This document shows positions 33,538 through 47,327 of a DNA stretch of 64,000 nucleotides, in pieces (within the stretch, counting starts at the first letter, position 1; the number at the start of each line of letters is the position of its first letter). Position numbers and translations under genes: made by a program. The notes below the pieces were generated by a model. That model searched no databases, was not told the DNA's origin, and saw only the letters and a list, made by a program, of their open reading frames with translations. Origin of the DNA: Chenopodium formosanum (lineage: Eukaryota > Streptophyta > Magnoliopsida > Caryophyllales > Amaranthaceae); the NCBI GenBank assembly GCA_024500155.1, contig CM044880.1:7316001-7380000 (forward strand), written 5' to 3'.

Positions 33538-34946
33538 CAAGGTTGTTAAGATCAGATCATTTTCGGAGAAGATCAAATTGATAAATTCGAATTATAGATT
33601 GTATGATCCTACAATATTGATGAAAGAAGTAATAAAACCTTTGCTACATAACTACATACATACGGAGTACCTTTCAAGCAATAAAAATGCTAAAATTTAT
33701 AGTTTTAAGTAGCTTTTTAGCCTTAGAGAAAAGTAGGATTGTTAGAGCCTGGTCGATCCTAACAATCCTACGATCAGGTACAATTTTGACCAATCTTGTA
33801 TGATCCAACAATGATCCGAGAGGGAAAATGGGATCATCAGATCTTGTACAATCCTATACAATCGAGGAAATACGAGACGATCAGCCTGATCGACTTGTGA
33901 TGCACATCAGGTGGCATTTTATGTAAATACTTGACACGGGTTGGGGGATATGTGTAAATATACGGGGATGGGTCTCACACGGTAGTTGTATACGGAAATT
34001 TGTTGACTAACGGTGAACTTAGTCAAACCAGTAACGTGAAGTCCTGCCGTTCGTGTAATTCACTTTCCCAATCTGAAATCCCCCCATTTGCATTTTGACC
34101 TATCTTCATCTTCTCCGACGATATCAAAATTAAAAATTTCCAATTTTGATTGTACACGACCAATTAAGCTGCCGTTTCATGCATTTGGGTTCGCAGACTG
34201 GAGGAAGTTAATTAAATTTCGCATTCAAATTGCAATTGGGATCGCAACACTTCAATATCGAATGACGAAATAAGCTACCTAGGTGGAATCACTGTAAGTA
34301 CAACTTTACATTTGCAATGCAATGTTGTGGTGAATAATTGTTACAATTCCGATTGGTTGATTTGCGTGTTATATATGGTATGTTCGTCATTGAGGTTCTG
34401 ATGGTTTTGATGCTGAAATTGAATTCATCGCCACATGTAGCTTTAATTGCCACCTTGAATTCGTCGCCACATGTAGCTTTTAATTAAGCTTTGGTATGTG
34501 TTGACAAGAACGATGATCCCCTATTTCATCATCCAAAACAAAGTTGGATCGGCCATGAGATGTGAATGAAATCCTCTTAGAAATGGGATGACAATGGCGA
34601 ACACTATTCAGCTAAACAATAAAGAAAAAGTAGCCAATTTTCCGTTACTTAACGACGTTAATTGCTAGCTGGTGGGCCCACCATCACGGCACAATTCCAT
34701 CAGTTAGTGATAACCGTACACATGAATATGATAATATCTGGTACAAGGTATGACCCAATAAACCGACTGATTGACAAAATTAAGTCGATCAGCCTGATTG
34801 CCTGGGTGCTCCTCTATACACTACTGCCCGATCATGTATGATCCTACAAGATCCTGCTACGATCCATCCTACCCTGCGATTGTGCTTCCAATCCAAACCG
34901 TTTTGCTAAAATAGATCTCATAGGATAGCAGATTTAACAATGGTAT
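33538..34946. mobile_element. Possible TIR element rich in GATCCTACAA words
   Basis: Both ends are rich in GATCCTACAATC-type words in opposite orientations (33590-33860 and 34800-34880), and the outer ends look inverted (GGTTGTTAAGATC against, in complement, CCATTGTTAAATCTG). No exact target duplication was found. The centre (34030-34300) reads like a gene leader plus a short frame (34088-34273), which may be captured DNA. Boundaries are approximate. Confidence 0.35.
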
Positions 34947-36011
34947 GTGTATTTCAGATGCTAGACACGATTGCTGACATTTAAATGGATTCATACAACA
35001 TAAATAACGATGGAATAGAATTTTGTACTTAAATATAATGAGTGTAGTTCTACAAGATAATTAGTGCTTCTATCGTAATGTTTTTATGATAAGTTTATTA
35101 ACTTGTCTTATGAGTTATGATCCTTGGTAATGTCAACGCACAAGTTGTATCCATAGAAGGAAAGGAGAAAGACGGATAAAATGAGAGAAGGGGAGGAGAA
35201 AGAGAATTATTTATGAGAAATGAAGTGAAGTAGGATATAGAAAACGATCAAACGAAATAAGCAACTGTTTGTAATGTCCAATACTCGTTATTTCTCATTT
35301 CTAGAAATGGAAAATTAGAGTAGAAAATGGAAAACAACAAAATGGAAAATTAGAGTAGAAATTGGAAAACAACCATATGTGAGATTCTTTATAAAATGTT
35401 TTTAAAAAACAAGTGTTCGTTACTGAACAACCATATGTCCATTCCGTCTTTTTTAAAGAAAACTGAATGCACGGAGCATGGTGCATCCACCTCCACAGTT
35501 AAAATAAATTCCAAATGACAGGTTTCCTTAGGTTTATTCTTTTTTATATACGCTGTATTATAATAGATTTACTACGTTTAGACGTATGATATATTTAGTG
35601 TACATGCACATTGACATAACCAAAGGTGCAATGGTCTAGAATTCTAGATGATTGTATGCCTACAAGATGAATTCCATTAAAAGGGCAGATTTTCTCACCT
35701 CTAGACTCAAAGTGCAAAATGCTCAGACAACATTGGGTTGATGGATCAACCTTTCCTATCCTACAACAAATGTAACAATTTGCCACATATTTCCTTACCT
35801 CTCGATTCAAAATCCATTAGCACTCCTACCATCATGATAATTGACAAATGATGACAACAATCATATCACTACCTACCAAAATTAACAGACAAACCCAAAC
35901 AATCAGGGGAAAAAAATAACTGGCCTTGAATCCTTGATAGAATTGAGAAGAAGGGAATCTGCTGAAAGCGAAGTCTGCATTTTGCCACAAAGGAGGAAGA
36001 GAAACTTGAAG
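34947..36011 (-). other. 3' side of the pyrophosphatase gene
   Basis: The pyrophosphatase 3' UTR probably occupies the right-hand few hundred bases. The rest is AT-rich spacer with a short direct repeat, AAATGGAAAATTAGAGTAGAAA (35306 and 35341). No other gene seen. Confidence 0.4.
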
Positions 36012-39000
36012 TTACGAGAAAATCTTGAACAGCAGACCACCATGAGTTGCAAAGAATGGAGCAAAAACAAGGGACTCAACAGCCATTAGTTTGATCAAAA
36101 TGTTCAATGAAGGGCCTGAGGTGTCCTTAAGTGGATCGCCAATGGTATCACCAATGACAGCTGCCTTGTGTGACTCAGAGCCCTTTGGTCCAAGACTCTT
36201 TGCATGCACTGAAGAACCAGCCTAACAGAATATTGAAGATAAATAATCAAAATTTGCCAGAGAAAAATAAATTGCACTACTCAAGTCTGAGATGTTTTGG
36301 TGCCTCCAGTTCTGAGATTATACCTCAATATACTTCTTGGCGTTGTCCCATGCACCACCAGTGTTAGAAGCAGAAATCGCTATCTGTTACAAGCCAGCCG
36401 AAGAGAATGATAAGCAAAGAAGCAAAATGTGAAGCATAAATCTGCAGGAGCCAGAATATAAGAATACCCCGGCTGGAAAATTCTATTCAAAAACGATATA
36501 TACTGCATACTAGGAAGACTGGTTCTCTGCTTAGTTTATCTTTGTTTTTGGCTTAGTCTATACCTTTCCATTTCTGTAACATCAGTTTTCTTAAATAAGG
36601 TTCATGCAAATCCATATGGAATGATAGCTCTTCATAAGCATGCACAATTAGATAGTAGCTTTGTATTGATCACATACAATAAAGTTTAGACTTTAGATCA
36701 TAGAGGTATCCCGATAGATTGAGCAAGCTCACAATCAATTTAAAACATCAATGATCAAGGTAATAATAATGGTAAATAAATAAATAGTTAAAACAAAAAC
36801 AAGACCCTACCTGGACTCCAGAAACAAGGGATCCAGCCAGAACACCAGATAGAGTCTCAACACCAAAGAAGGTTCCAACGATGAGTGGAGTGAGCATGAC
36901 CAAGGCACCAGGGGGGATCATTTCTTTGATAGATGCATCAGTAGAGATCTTAACACAATTGGCATAGTCAGGCTTCGCAGTTCCGTCCATCAGACCAGGG
37001 ATAGTGTTGAACTGCTTGCGGACCTCCTCCACCATCTTAAGAGCAGCGCTACCCACACTCTTCATGGTCATGGCAGAGAACCAGTAAGGAAGCATGGCAC
37101 CAACAAGCAAACCAATAAAGACTTTGGGGGTCAAAACATCAACTGTTGAAATAGATGCGCGGCTGACAAAAGCACCAAACAGAGCCAAGGAGACCAGAGC
37201 AGCAGATCCAATAGCAAATCCCTGTGAAGCGGAAAATTATTAAGATCAGAATCTTCCCCTTTACATGGTTACATGATTTTTGTGCAATTTAAAGAAAATC
37301 CCATTTCATCAAACAGCCCTAATTTACAATCTAGATGAGCCAACAAATCAACTATTAAATGCAAGAGTACGCTACAGAAACCGATTTTAGAACAAGGTGT
37401 AAATATATGATAAAATGAATCCTATGTAACCAAAAGAGATTCATAGTCATTCTAAACCAACAGTTGGCAAGAACAATGAGGCATAGCTAATATAACTAAT
37501 CAAAATTCAATACACAGTTTATTACGCAGTATGTGGCCAATGCATGTCAGAGGAGGCAGAAGATACCTTTCCAATGGCAGCAGTCGTATTCCCGGCTGCA
37601 TCAAGGGCATCGGTCCTGTCACGAATCAGAGAACTCATTCCCGCCATCTCAGCAATACCTCCAGCATTGTCACTGATTGGACCATAAGCATCAATTGCAA
37701 GACCAGTGGCAATGGTGCTCAGCATTCCAAGGGCAGCAACAGCAATACCATACATGGCAGCAAAGCTGAAACTGACAAAGATGCTGAGAGCTATAGCAAA
37801 GATGGGGATGATGACAGATTTGTAACCCAAGGCCAAACCAAAAATAACATTTGTGGCAGCTCCTGTTCGGCAGGAATCAGCAACATCTTGCACAGGACTG
37901 CCAGAGAAGTCGGTAGTTTAGTCACTAACATTTCACACATAGATACAAAACATACATTCATATCCAAGTCTCTGGAATAATGGCTTACCTGTATGCATTA
38001 CTGGTGTAGTACTCTGTCACAAAACCAATGATGAGGCCAGCCCAAAGACCAACACAAACACATAGAAATAGTTGCCTGCCAAAATAATAATTGAGATAAT
38101 CTATTAAATTGGAGTATCAACGGCTAGGGTATTTTCTCAAAGATTATTGAAGTGAAAGAGATTAGAATTTCTCACAAAAGTCAACAAACTAAAATAGAAC
38201 ATAACATTAATGTCTATTCTTAACATGCCTAATATATCTGCAAAAAAGCTAAAGGAAATACTTGTATAAGATAGTGAAAGAAGTACTCAGACCAACAATC
38301 CTTGACCAAAAAGATTTGAATTTATAATTTAAAAATAAAAATAAAAATAAAAAAATAAAAAAATAAAAAATAAAAAAAATTAAAGAGAGAGAGATAAATT
38401 TTCACATACATTGATATAGACAGCTCTGGTTTTCTAAATAAAATCAATGACAATTTGACAATGCCAGAAATGCCTTATACATATACTTGATCCTCAATAG
38501 CCATTATATTCTTAAAACCAAGCAACCAACATATAGATAGCTGTGCATAATTCCTCAGTCTAAAATGTACGTGAACTTAGGCTGATTAGCACAAACATTG
38601 TACTAAAACTAGTATCCAACATCTAAAACCTGGCCAAATAGGGGCTTTCAAAGTTCCAATGCTAACTCTATTATTTGCATTACAAAAACACCATGTAATT
38701 GAGACTAAACTTGCAAGGGCATCAAACTCTGCCAATTTAAAATATAGCCTTTTTGACATCATGTGATACCTAAGAATTCATTTACAGTACAGGTGTCTGA
38801 CACTCTGACTCCTATATGTTCAACCAAAACCTATGTCCAAACATAATTAATTCTATGAAATTGTAGAAAGCATGGTCAATCTTACCAATTGTGAACGACC
38901 TTTTGAGTGCCAAAGTTGAAAATGGTGAAAGAGGGTGGGACAGCAACCCAAGTGACAATTGCAACACCCACAGTCATAAGAATAGTTGAAATAATTAGCT

Positions 39001-41745
39001 GATGCTTCAGTGCTGGCTCAATTTCTTGGACAGCTTTAATTTCAAAGAAATCTGTAGCAAAGAGAGTTGTGATCAAACAAACAATGATCCCCATGGAACT
39101 AACAAGTAGAGGATAACACATGGCAGTAAACTCATGGTTGATGCCAAAGGAGGATATAGAGGCAACAACAAGGGCAGCACAGGAAGATTCAGCATATGAA
39201 CCAAAGAGATCAGAACCCATCCCAGCTATATCACCAACATTGTCACCAACATTGTCGGCGATCACCTGAAACAGCAGGAGGTAATTATAAGAACTAAGCC
39301 AATTAGAATCCTACTTCTTGAAAAGTGAGGATACTTACAGCTGGGTTTCTTGGATCATCTTCTGGGATGTTCCTTTCAACCTTTCCTACCAGATCAGCAC
39401 CTACGTCAGCAGCCTTAGTATATATACCTCCCCCAACTCTACCAAAAAGGGCCATTGAAGAGCCTCCAAGACCATAGCCAGTGATAGCCTCAAACAGGCC
39501 TTCCCAATCATCACCGTAGTACAGCTTGAATAAATTAATGGTAATGTACAGGACCAATAGGCCATTTGCTGCAAGGAGGAAACCCATAACAGCACCAGAT
39601 CTGAATGCAACAATAAATGCCTTCCCAACCCCCTTCCTAGCTTCCAAGGTTGTCCTAGCATTTGCATAGGTAGCAATCTTCATTCCTAGAAAACCAGAGA
39701 CAACAGAAGTGACAGCACCAAGCAAGAACGCCACGGTGCTGAATATAGCTGTAGCCAATGCAGGCTTGCACTTCTTGAAAGGGTTGTAAGTGCAAGCTTG
39801 GCTTTCAGTACTAAAGCCTTCCACTGATCCCAAAAAGAGAAAAATGAGGCCAGCAAATGCAACCATGAATATCCCAACATACTGGTATTCCGTGTATAAA
39901 AAAGAAGTTGCACCTGATAACAAAACCATTAATATATACAAGTCAGTAAAACGCTGAAGGAATATATGATTATAAACAAAAATAAATATAAATAAATAAG
40001 TAAATAATGTTAAGACAGACTATGGATGTACAAACGACGTATAATTTACGGCTGATGGAAAAATAGGATGTTCAACCAAAAATATTCTTATACAGATCAA
40101 GGGAAAAAATCTAGGGGACCAGACAAGCAGATAATGGTTTACTTTTTTTTCCCCTTAACATTCTTCATTAACCAGAAACAACAGCACCACAGAACTCAGA
40201 ACATCGAAAGTACTTTGTCGAGGTAACAGAGGAATAAGGGCATTCCAATTGCAAATGATCCTCAAACTCTAATTTTCCAATCTACAAATTCTGGTGTATT
40301 CACATCAAGATGCAATCATGCATTAGGTCTGTTAATTTCAGCATATTCTATTCTTCTAATTAGCAATTCAGCATTGTGATCATAACTATATAGTGATCCA
40401 TTGAATTGAATGCAAGGAAATTATTATTAAATGACCATCAAACATAATTTATTTCTTTTGAATCCAAACAAAATGTAAAGGCTATGTTCTCCTTGACTAT
40501 TCTTAGCTAAACTTAACTTATTTTGGCTGAATTTAGCCGATAATTGTTGATCTTACTTGTTTTGATGAAATTAACATTTTTTATTAATGAAAATTTATAG
40601 AAAGTTAAACTTCTTTACTGGATTTTACTTATTTATTACTGGATTTTAGATAACACGAACTTTTTTACACGACTCATCTTTGATGAACTTAACTTTCCTT
40701 GGCAGAAACTTATTTTAATACTACTACTTTTGAAGATCAAACAGACAAATTTAACACTTTGAAATCTCAGTCATTTATTCACAAAAAGCTTGGAAATTTA
40801 GCTAAATGCCAAACAACAATTCAAGAAATATGGGCCAAAGGTGTTTTATGCTCAAAACAAACATGAAATAATTAATTTAAATTAAGGCTAAGTCCTCAAT
40901 TAAAAGGCCTTCATTAATCATTATTATCTCGGATTAGCATTGCAACCTTGACAATTTCAAGACTATTTTTTTTAAATCATTTCTTTTTATTTTAACTTTT
41001 ATAATTATCTTCTTTAACACTTCTATTACTACGGAGTATGTTTTATCAACAGTCACAATTTGAATCATCGTACCACGTGCAACACGTGAACATTAGAGAC
41101 AGAACAAAAATTAACTTATTACGGCAACATAGAAAATAGCAACCGAATCCACTTTTTTGGAAAGTGACAATACTCATAATATACAACCAAATAAAATGAG
41201 CGGCAAATATAACTCAGAAATAAAATTAAATTAATTGATTAGCAAAATTAGAATATAAAACTATGATGAAATAGAAAGTAGATCTATGCATTAATCCAAA
41301 TCATTTCCAGTTTTCCACTTTTAATCAATGTAATTCTAAAGCGGATAAGGCTATATGTAAGCATTAAATATTTCCGACAACATAAACAACAACATTGATT
41401 GACCCGTGATTTTGCATTCATCGAACAACAACGATTGAACAAGCCTTACTACATTAGATCTGAGAAGAATTAATCAAAGCATTAATCAAAAACAGAGAAT
41501 TTTATACCTTCAGAAATGGCGTTTTGAATTTCGGCACATTTAGCGACGACCATCGGGTCATTAATACCATCTTCTTCCTCAATTAAGTGATCATGGAATC
41601 CATTCTTAGAACCTCCGCCATTGTCAACATTTCGGTCAAACGAGACCTTAACCTTAGAAACAATAAACCATTGTATGAGAGAAAACACGATTCCGACGAC
41701 GGCGCACGTCGGAATCACGATCTGAGTAACTAGATCTGGAATCAT
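36012..41745 (-). CDS. Type I vacuolar H+-translocating pyrophosphatase
   Basis: Eight exons on the minus strand: 41745-41508, 39913-39339, 39265-38886, 38075-37989, 37897-37567, 37221-36811, 36383-36324 and 36221-36012, giving 763 aa, the normal length. All junctions are GT-AG and keep frame. The enzyme hydrolyses pyrophosphate and pumps protons into the vacuole through a membrane domain of about 16 helices. The pyrophosphate/Mg site DVGADLVGKVE is at residues 249-259, with the acidic IADNVGDNVGDIAGMGSD run just after and a later DAYGPISDNAGGIAEM block. The overall sequence fits the K+-dependent AVP1/VHP1 type. Intron 1 is 1.6 kb and shows no gene. Start chosen from the MIPDLVTQI front and the nearby promoter. 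Confidence 0.95.
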
Positions 41746-41883
41746 TTCCTCACCGGAACCCTAATTTCACGTCGGAACCCTAAAAATCGCCGACTTTCCG
41801 GCAATGAACAACAACGGGTAGTATGACAACTACGGCAGCTAAACAACACGAGAGGTGGAGAGTGAGAGAGTGAGCGAAGTGGG

Positions 41884-41892
41884 GTTTTATAG
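41884..41892 (-). promoter_or_regulatory. TATA box of the pyrophosphatase gene
   Basis: CTATAAAAC on the minus strand, about 139 bp before the start codon, followed by a purine/pyrimidine-rich leader. Confidence 0.55.
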
Positions 41893-42254
41893 TGTGTTAG
41901 ACATTAAAAGGGTATGATTGGGTGTATTGAGGTGCAGGGAACTTATTGTGGGGGTTGTAAATTTGGACCGTTGGATTTGACGGTGGATGATGGAGATGAG
42001 ATGTCGTAATCGAGGGAGTATGGAAGAAAGGGATATGCTAGCAGTTTAGCATAATATGCGCATTTTTATGAATTCAAATATTTTATGTTTTAAGGTTGAT
42101 AAAAATACAAAAATAAAGAAATTAATAATAAAGGGTGAGTTGGTGAGATCAGCAATAATTAAGATTGGAATACGAAAATAATATTTGGAGGGTTATTTTA
42201 AATGGTTATTTTTACGACGTACTTATCTAAATTAGGTCCTTTATCTATTATGGA

Positions 42255-42425
42255 TAGAGGTGTCAAAATCACAATCAATCCGATCCGATTTAATTTTAAA
42301 TCAATTCAAAAATATTTGATTTAGATTTGGACTTGCGTGGACACAATGATTTAGAATATTTTGATTTTAAAAATTGACTGGACACGACCTCATCAAACTG
42401 GATCCGATCATCCAAATTGACTCTA
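42255..42425. mobile_element. Possible hAT-like MITE
   Basis: The left end TAGAGGTGTCAAAATC and, in complement, the right end TAGAGTCAATTTGGATG are loosely inverted, with CCGATCCG-type words near both ends. Flanks (ATTATGGA, ATTACATA) share only part of an 8-bp duplication. Confidence 0.35.
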
Positions 42426-42947
42426 ATTACATAGTACAATATTACTCCAGGTTCATCTTACTGGTAATTCACTCAATTTATACTATGTACATTGTTTTTC
42501 GATCTAAATGATTCTTTAAGAGTTACAAGTTACAACTCACTAGTTTGGGAGTATGAATCATACAAGTCATGTATAGTAGAGGTGTTCAAAAGTGGACCGG
42601 TCTAGGCCAATGCCAAATAAAGCCCATTGGGTCATGTGGAGTCAAGGTGTGGGCCGAAAATGCCCAAAACCAAAATTGGATATATGTTCCCTGGTAACCA
42701 ATGTTTAAGGTCTTTTCTCAAATGTGTGAGATCTTTGGTTTAAAGTCCAATAAGTCTCCTTAGTGAACATCCTTAATGAACCTTACTCTTTGATTATTTT
42801 TTTTTTTTCCCTTCAAATTTTGTTTGTAAAATAAAACTTACACTTTATTTAAATAGCATGATAGAATAATAAAGAAGAGTGAACTTAAAAGATATAGAAG
42901 GAGAAATGGAGCTCCATTTCCCCTTCAAAACTCTTATCTGGACAAGT

Positions 42948-42948
<1 letters not shown>

Positions 42949-42982
<34 letters not shown>
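42949..42982 (+). repeat. Poly-T tract
   Basis: A run of about 34 T between two purine/pyrimidine-rich stretches (42890-43060). No retroposon body was recognised. Confidence 0.6.
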
Positions 42983-43059
42983 CAAACTGAACAAGGGAAT
43001 TTGTTTCCCTTATTTTCCATTTCCCAAAAACCTCCAATCCTCTTTTTTATACCAAACAA

Positions 43060-43888
43060 GATTTTAGTATTTTGTTGAGCCAAAGCCATGAGTCAATAAG
43101 TGAAGGATTAACTAGACAACATACATTATTTTTGGGCCTTTTGTGTTTAAAAGCAAAAAAGGGTCTATGTAATTTATAAGATAAGATATATGGAATTTTT
43201 ATTATTTTATTTTCACTATGTATCTATTACAAGATAAACAACTTGTAAAAAAAAAAAAAATAATAAAAATAAAAAAAAAAAAAAAAAAAAACTCCATAAT
43301 ACATTCCTTGACTAACAGATAAATGACCCTAAGCCATTACACTCTCCATTGTTATATACATCTGGGATGCATGGTGAGATTGATATAAATTTTATTACAA
43401 CTTGGGTTGGTTTTTAGTTCTCTCCAAAATCAGCCTTTCTCTCTAAAAACCACCTCCTTTGCTATTCTTCGTTGTTCTTTCTTTTTTGGTTTTCTCTTAT
43501 AGATTCTCTTCTCCTAGTCTTTGATCTCCCTCTTGTGTTTTCTCCTCTTCTCCTATGATCTCTCTTTCTGGGTTTTTTTTTTTCTTGATTTAAAGCATGT
43601 ATTCCTTACCTTTTGTCGTCGTCGCCACGCAAGCTCCGCCGATGTCGGCTTCTCCTCCGAAGCAGCCCCTTCATCTTATTCTCTCTTTAGTTTAAGGGAT
43701 GATTACCGAAGAGTTGGAAATTTAACAAAATTTTTCAGATTTTGTTTTTTATATCATGCATGTTGGCTTTGACCTTTGATATTATGGGCTTTTCCTTTGA
43801 TTTCATTTTCATGCTTCAACCCACTCCAATTTGTGGTTGGTTGGAAATCTAGGGTTCAAATTGGTGGAATTCTAAAAGTCATAGTTCC
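43060..43888. other. Intergenic, no gene supported
   Basis: An A-rich tract (43245-43291), then a CT-rich, leader-like stretch (43400-43560) and a short GC-richer piece at 43610-43680. The piece resembles a gene leader but has no frame longer than about 80 codons and no recognisable domain. Confidence 0.35.
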
Positions 43889-43896
43889 ACTAACTC

Positions 43897-44139
43897 CAGG
43901 GGTGGCAATTCGGGTCGGTGGTTCACGTTCGGGTCAGATTTCGGGTCGATTTCAGGTTATACTTAAAAACAATCAAAAATAGTGTAAAACTAAATATTAT
44001 TACGAAATATGAAATTTTGGTCAAATCGGCTCGAATTTGGGTTATTCGGGTTCGGGTCGGGTCGGGTTTGGGTTTCTCTCATTAAATTCGGGTCGTGTTT
44101 GTTTGGGTTATCGGGTCGGATCAGGAATTGCCAGCCCTA
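43897..44139. mobile_element. hAT-type MITE with 8-bp target duplication
   Basis: 243 bp beginning CAGGGGTGGCAATTCG and ending GGAATTGCCAGCCCTA, flanked on both sides by a perfect ACTAACTC (43889-43896 and 44140-44147). The interior is rich in GGGTCGGGTTCGGG words, a common plant hAT MITE family pattern. Confidence 0.85.
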
Positions 44140-44959
44140 ACTAACTCTGCCCCTTTTACCACCAAAGGCGGATCTTCTATAGGGGTCATCTGGGGCCTGG
44201 CCCCTGATAGAAGCCCAAAAAAATTACATTTGATCAGTAAATATACCAATTCCATAGTAAGAAGTTACTGTAAAAAGAATATGCTAGCCACTGCCACTCT
44301 GCCAGTGCCTAGATGAGTTAGCGGGCCACATCTCTTCTAACTTTTTTTTTTTTTTCCTTTCATCCGATTTTTTGTCATTTCAAAGTTAAAATCAAGGCCC
44401 ACATCATCAATATTTTGTTGTTAAACTTCATGAGAAATTTGCTTTCTTACTTGACATTGTTATGATAAAATTGTAATACGGAGTACTACGTAACTTTTTC
44501 TATAGAGCAATAATATTACGTTGGTTTGTATGTAATTATTTCCCCCCTCTTATAGAGATCAGGTTCAGCTTATGTGGTAAAGTTTCATAGACTTTCTCAG
44601 TGTATCAAATTTTATTTTTTTTTTCACAAATAATACCAGAATATCATAGATTATTTAGTTAGAAATAATAAATTGTACTGTAACAACTCTGATAACTAAA
44701 AGACATTATAAGTATAAGTTTACGACGTATGTATAAGATTTTAATTTTTCGGCCCCCAAATAAAATTCTTCAAGATCTGCCACTGTTTATCACTGCCCTC
44801 ACCATCACCACCGTCACCATCGACTTCCCGACTCGGCCTCCATTTGATTGTCGGCAAATCTCCTTGGGACTTAGTGTTTTACAACAATTATTTTACTTTA
44901 GTTTAGCTTTCAATGACAACTTTTTGTATAGCTTTCTTGAGAAGCTTTAGTTTGTATTT

Positions 44960-44963
<4 letters not shown>

Positions 44964-45045
<82 letters not shown>
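44964..45045. repeat. (TA)n microsatellite
   Basis: About 40 uninterrupted TA units in intergenic DNA. Confidence 0.95.
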
Positions 45046-45047
<2 letters not shown>

Positions 45048-45291
45048 GTTGTGCATTTTATTATCCTAATCTACTAGTTCAATCTTGTGATAGGTGGACT
45101 TTTAGATTTAATGATCCTTTCCGTTGATAGGGAGATTACTAACCCATGCATGTATTTTGCCTTTCAAAAAAAAAAAAAAAAAATACCAGAATGCGTGGTG
45201 TACTGTATTTAGGTAATTTTTTTTTTCTCATTTAGATAGATGATAAATTGATAATTGTTCATTTAATCATAAAATGAAAACAAAAAATTAA

Positions 45292-45525
45292 GGGTTCGTT
45301 TGGCATTGCTGTGGTTTTCTGTTTTTTGGTTTTTTGTTGTATAAAAGTATATGATATATGTCACATAATAAATCGAAAATTATTTAAACTTATTAAAATT
45401 ATAATAATTTTGAAAATTAAACTGACAACAAAAAAGTGGAAATACCTTTTTCTTGTTTCATGTTTTTGGTTTTCAGTTTTCAAAAAGACTGGAAACTGAA
45501 AACAAAAAATAATGCCAAACAAACA
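45292..45525. mobile_element. Tourist-like MITE
   Basis: 234 bp with ends GGGTTCGTTTGGCATTG and, in complement, GTGTTTGTTTGGCATTA, flanked by TAA at 45289-45291 and 45526-45528. The TAA target and TIR fit PIF/Harbinger. Confidence 0.7.
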
Positions 45526-46360
45526 CTAACTTAGATTAGTTGGGTCATCATGTATTTGGAGTATATAAAAATGTCATCTACCCTCAAGGGTGGACTTGTA
45601 TTATTCAATTTATTAACTTGTTTCATAAGTGGTCATATCAAATCATACTACATCTTCTTATTTGCTTCTATTTATTAATTTGTCCATTTTTTCTTGACTT
45701 GTGTTCATTTATTATGCTTACCAATACCTAACTTACAAAAGTTATATTTTTTGAGACGTTTAAAGAAGATGACGTGTGCATAGTGCAAAAGTCAAAATTA
45801 GTTTTAAAAACCTTCAATTTCACAAAAGCACATACTATCAATATTTAGGGAAGAAAAATATTATTATTAAAAAAAAAGTCATATGACAACTACATTAATA
45901 ATAATAAAGATTTGTAAATTACAAATTTAAAGAAAATAACATAACTTTTAATTTACAATCAAAATCATAACTATTTAAGTTGATGACAAAGCCTAAAGTC
46001 ATATGAATCCAAATCACCTTTTCAATTATTAATAGAACCCTAAAAACACAATTATCATCCATAGTTGAGAATAAAAATCCCAAAAAATAGGGACATACTT
46101 TCACAAACGGAGAAAACAATGCAAAACAAAGCAAACAAAAAAAATAACAAACAAGTGAATTATATGAAAGAAAAAGAGTCTAAAGTAGTCTAATTACCGA
46201 ATAAATTAAACTATTTTCGGCCCAAATGGCCAAGAAAATTAAACTTTAAACCCAAAAGAGAGAGGAGAGAGAAGAGTAAAGAAACATGAAGAGTGTTATA
46301 GACATCAAAATACACCGTACAAGTATAAGATAATAAGATTAATTGAACGTAAAACTAATA

Positions 46361-46672
46361 CTCCCCCCGTCCCATAATATATTTCATGTTTTCCTATTTT
46401 AGAGATCCAAATGTTGTTCTTGTTTTCATTTTTGGATAGTATGTAAATATCATTATATCCTCACATTTTTTTAAACTTTATTCATTGTACCTCATAAATC
46501 ATCATTTAATTTTACACATGCCTTGTACTACGTACATTTTTCATTTTCTCTCTCTAATTTTTGTATATAATTGTACTTTTCACTTTTATTAATGTATTTT
46601 ATCCACTTTTTCCTTCCATTCTTAATATCATGAAAAAACACAAATAAAAAGTATATTATGGTACAGTGAAAG
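46361..46672. mobile_element. Stowaway-like MITE
   Basis: The left end CTCCCCCCGTCCCATAATAT matches, in complement, the right end CTTTCACTGTACCATAATAT, with TA on both sides (46359-46360 and 46673-46674). Confidence 0.65.
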
Positions 46673-46678
46673 TAAGAA

Positions 46679-46887
46679 TTAATGCTATACATAGCCCTAA
46701 GGGCTACATATAAGCATTTAATTTACTCTTGAAAATTGTTTAAATTTAGAAAATCATGACAAAAACACACTAATTACACCGATTTGCGCGTGTTTTTTGT
46801 TATGAATTCCTAACTTTATACATTTTCCAAGAGTAAATTCAATGCTTATATATAGCTCTAAGGGCTATAGAGCTATATATAGCATTA
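46679..46887. mobile_element. Foldback MITE with about 60-bp inverted repeats
   Basis: The left arm TAATGCTATACATAGCCC continues to ATTTACTCTTG, and the right arm repeats it in complement, ending ATATATAGCATTA. Within each arm the CCCTAAGGGCT word is itself palindromic. It abuts the Stowaway element on its left. Confidence 0.65.
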
Positions 46888-47327
46888 CCCAATAAAAAAA
46901 ATGAACCCATTTAAGTTTTTAATATGTGATATGAGAAATAGAATTAGTTAATGATTAAAAAGAAAAGTACTCCGTATTTCAAACTTTGATTTTAGAAAAG
47001 TAATGAAATAAAAAAAACGGAGAAAGTATTTTTATTCCGAAAATTGTCTTATCGATAAATATCCAATTTATATCCATCTATCCATTAACGTCAGCATTGA
47101 CTAGACTGTTGCAACCTCCATTATCATTGGATAAAATTAGTCAACCTTTTCCCAACTCCCCCCCAAAAAATAATTAATAAATCAAATCGTATTCCCTCCT
47201 CAAATTTCACACTCAATTCTCGAAAATTATTCACAACGGTTCAACGCTCCCTCTCTTTTCAATTCATCTTCATCTTCTTCTTCTTATTGAATCAATCGAA
47301 ACAGGGGAGGAGAGAGAAAATCAAACA

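Noticed and set aside
37531..37980. 149-codon plus-strand frame
   Set aside because: Lies antisense to exon 5 of the pyrophosphatase, whose sequence is strongly conserved; no domain of its own.
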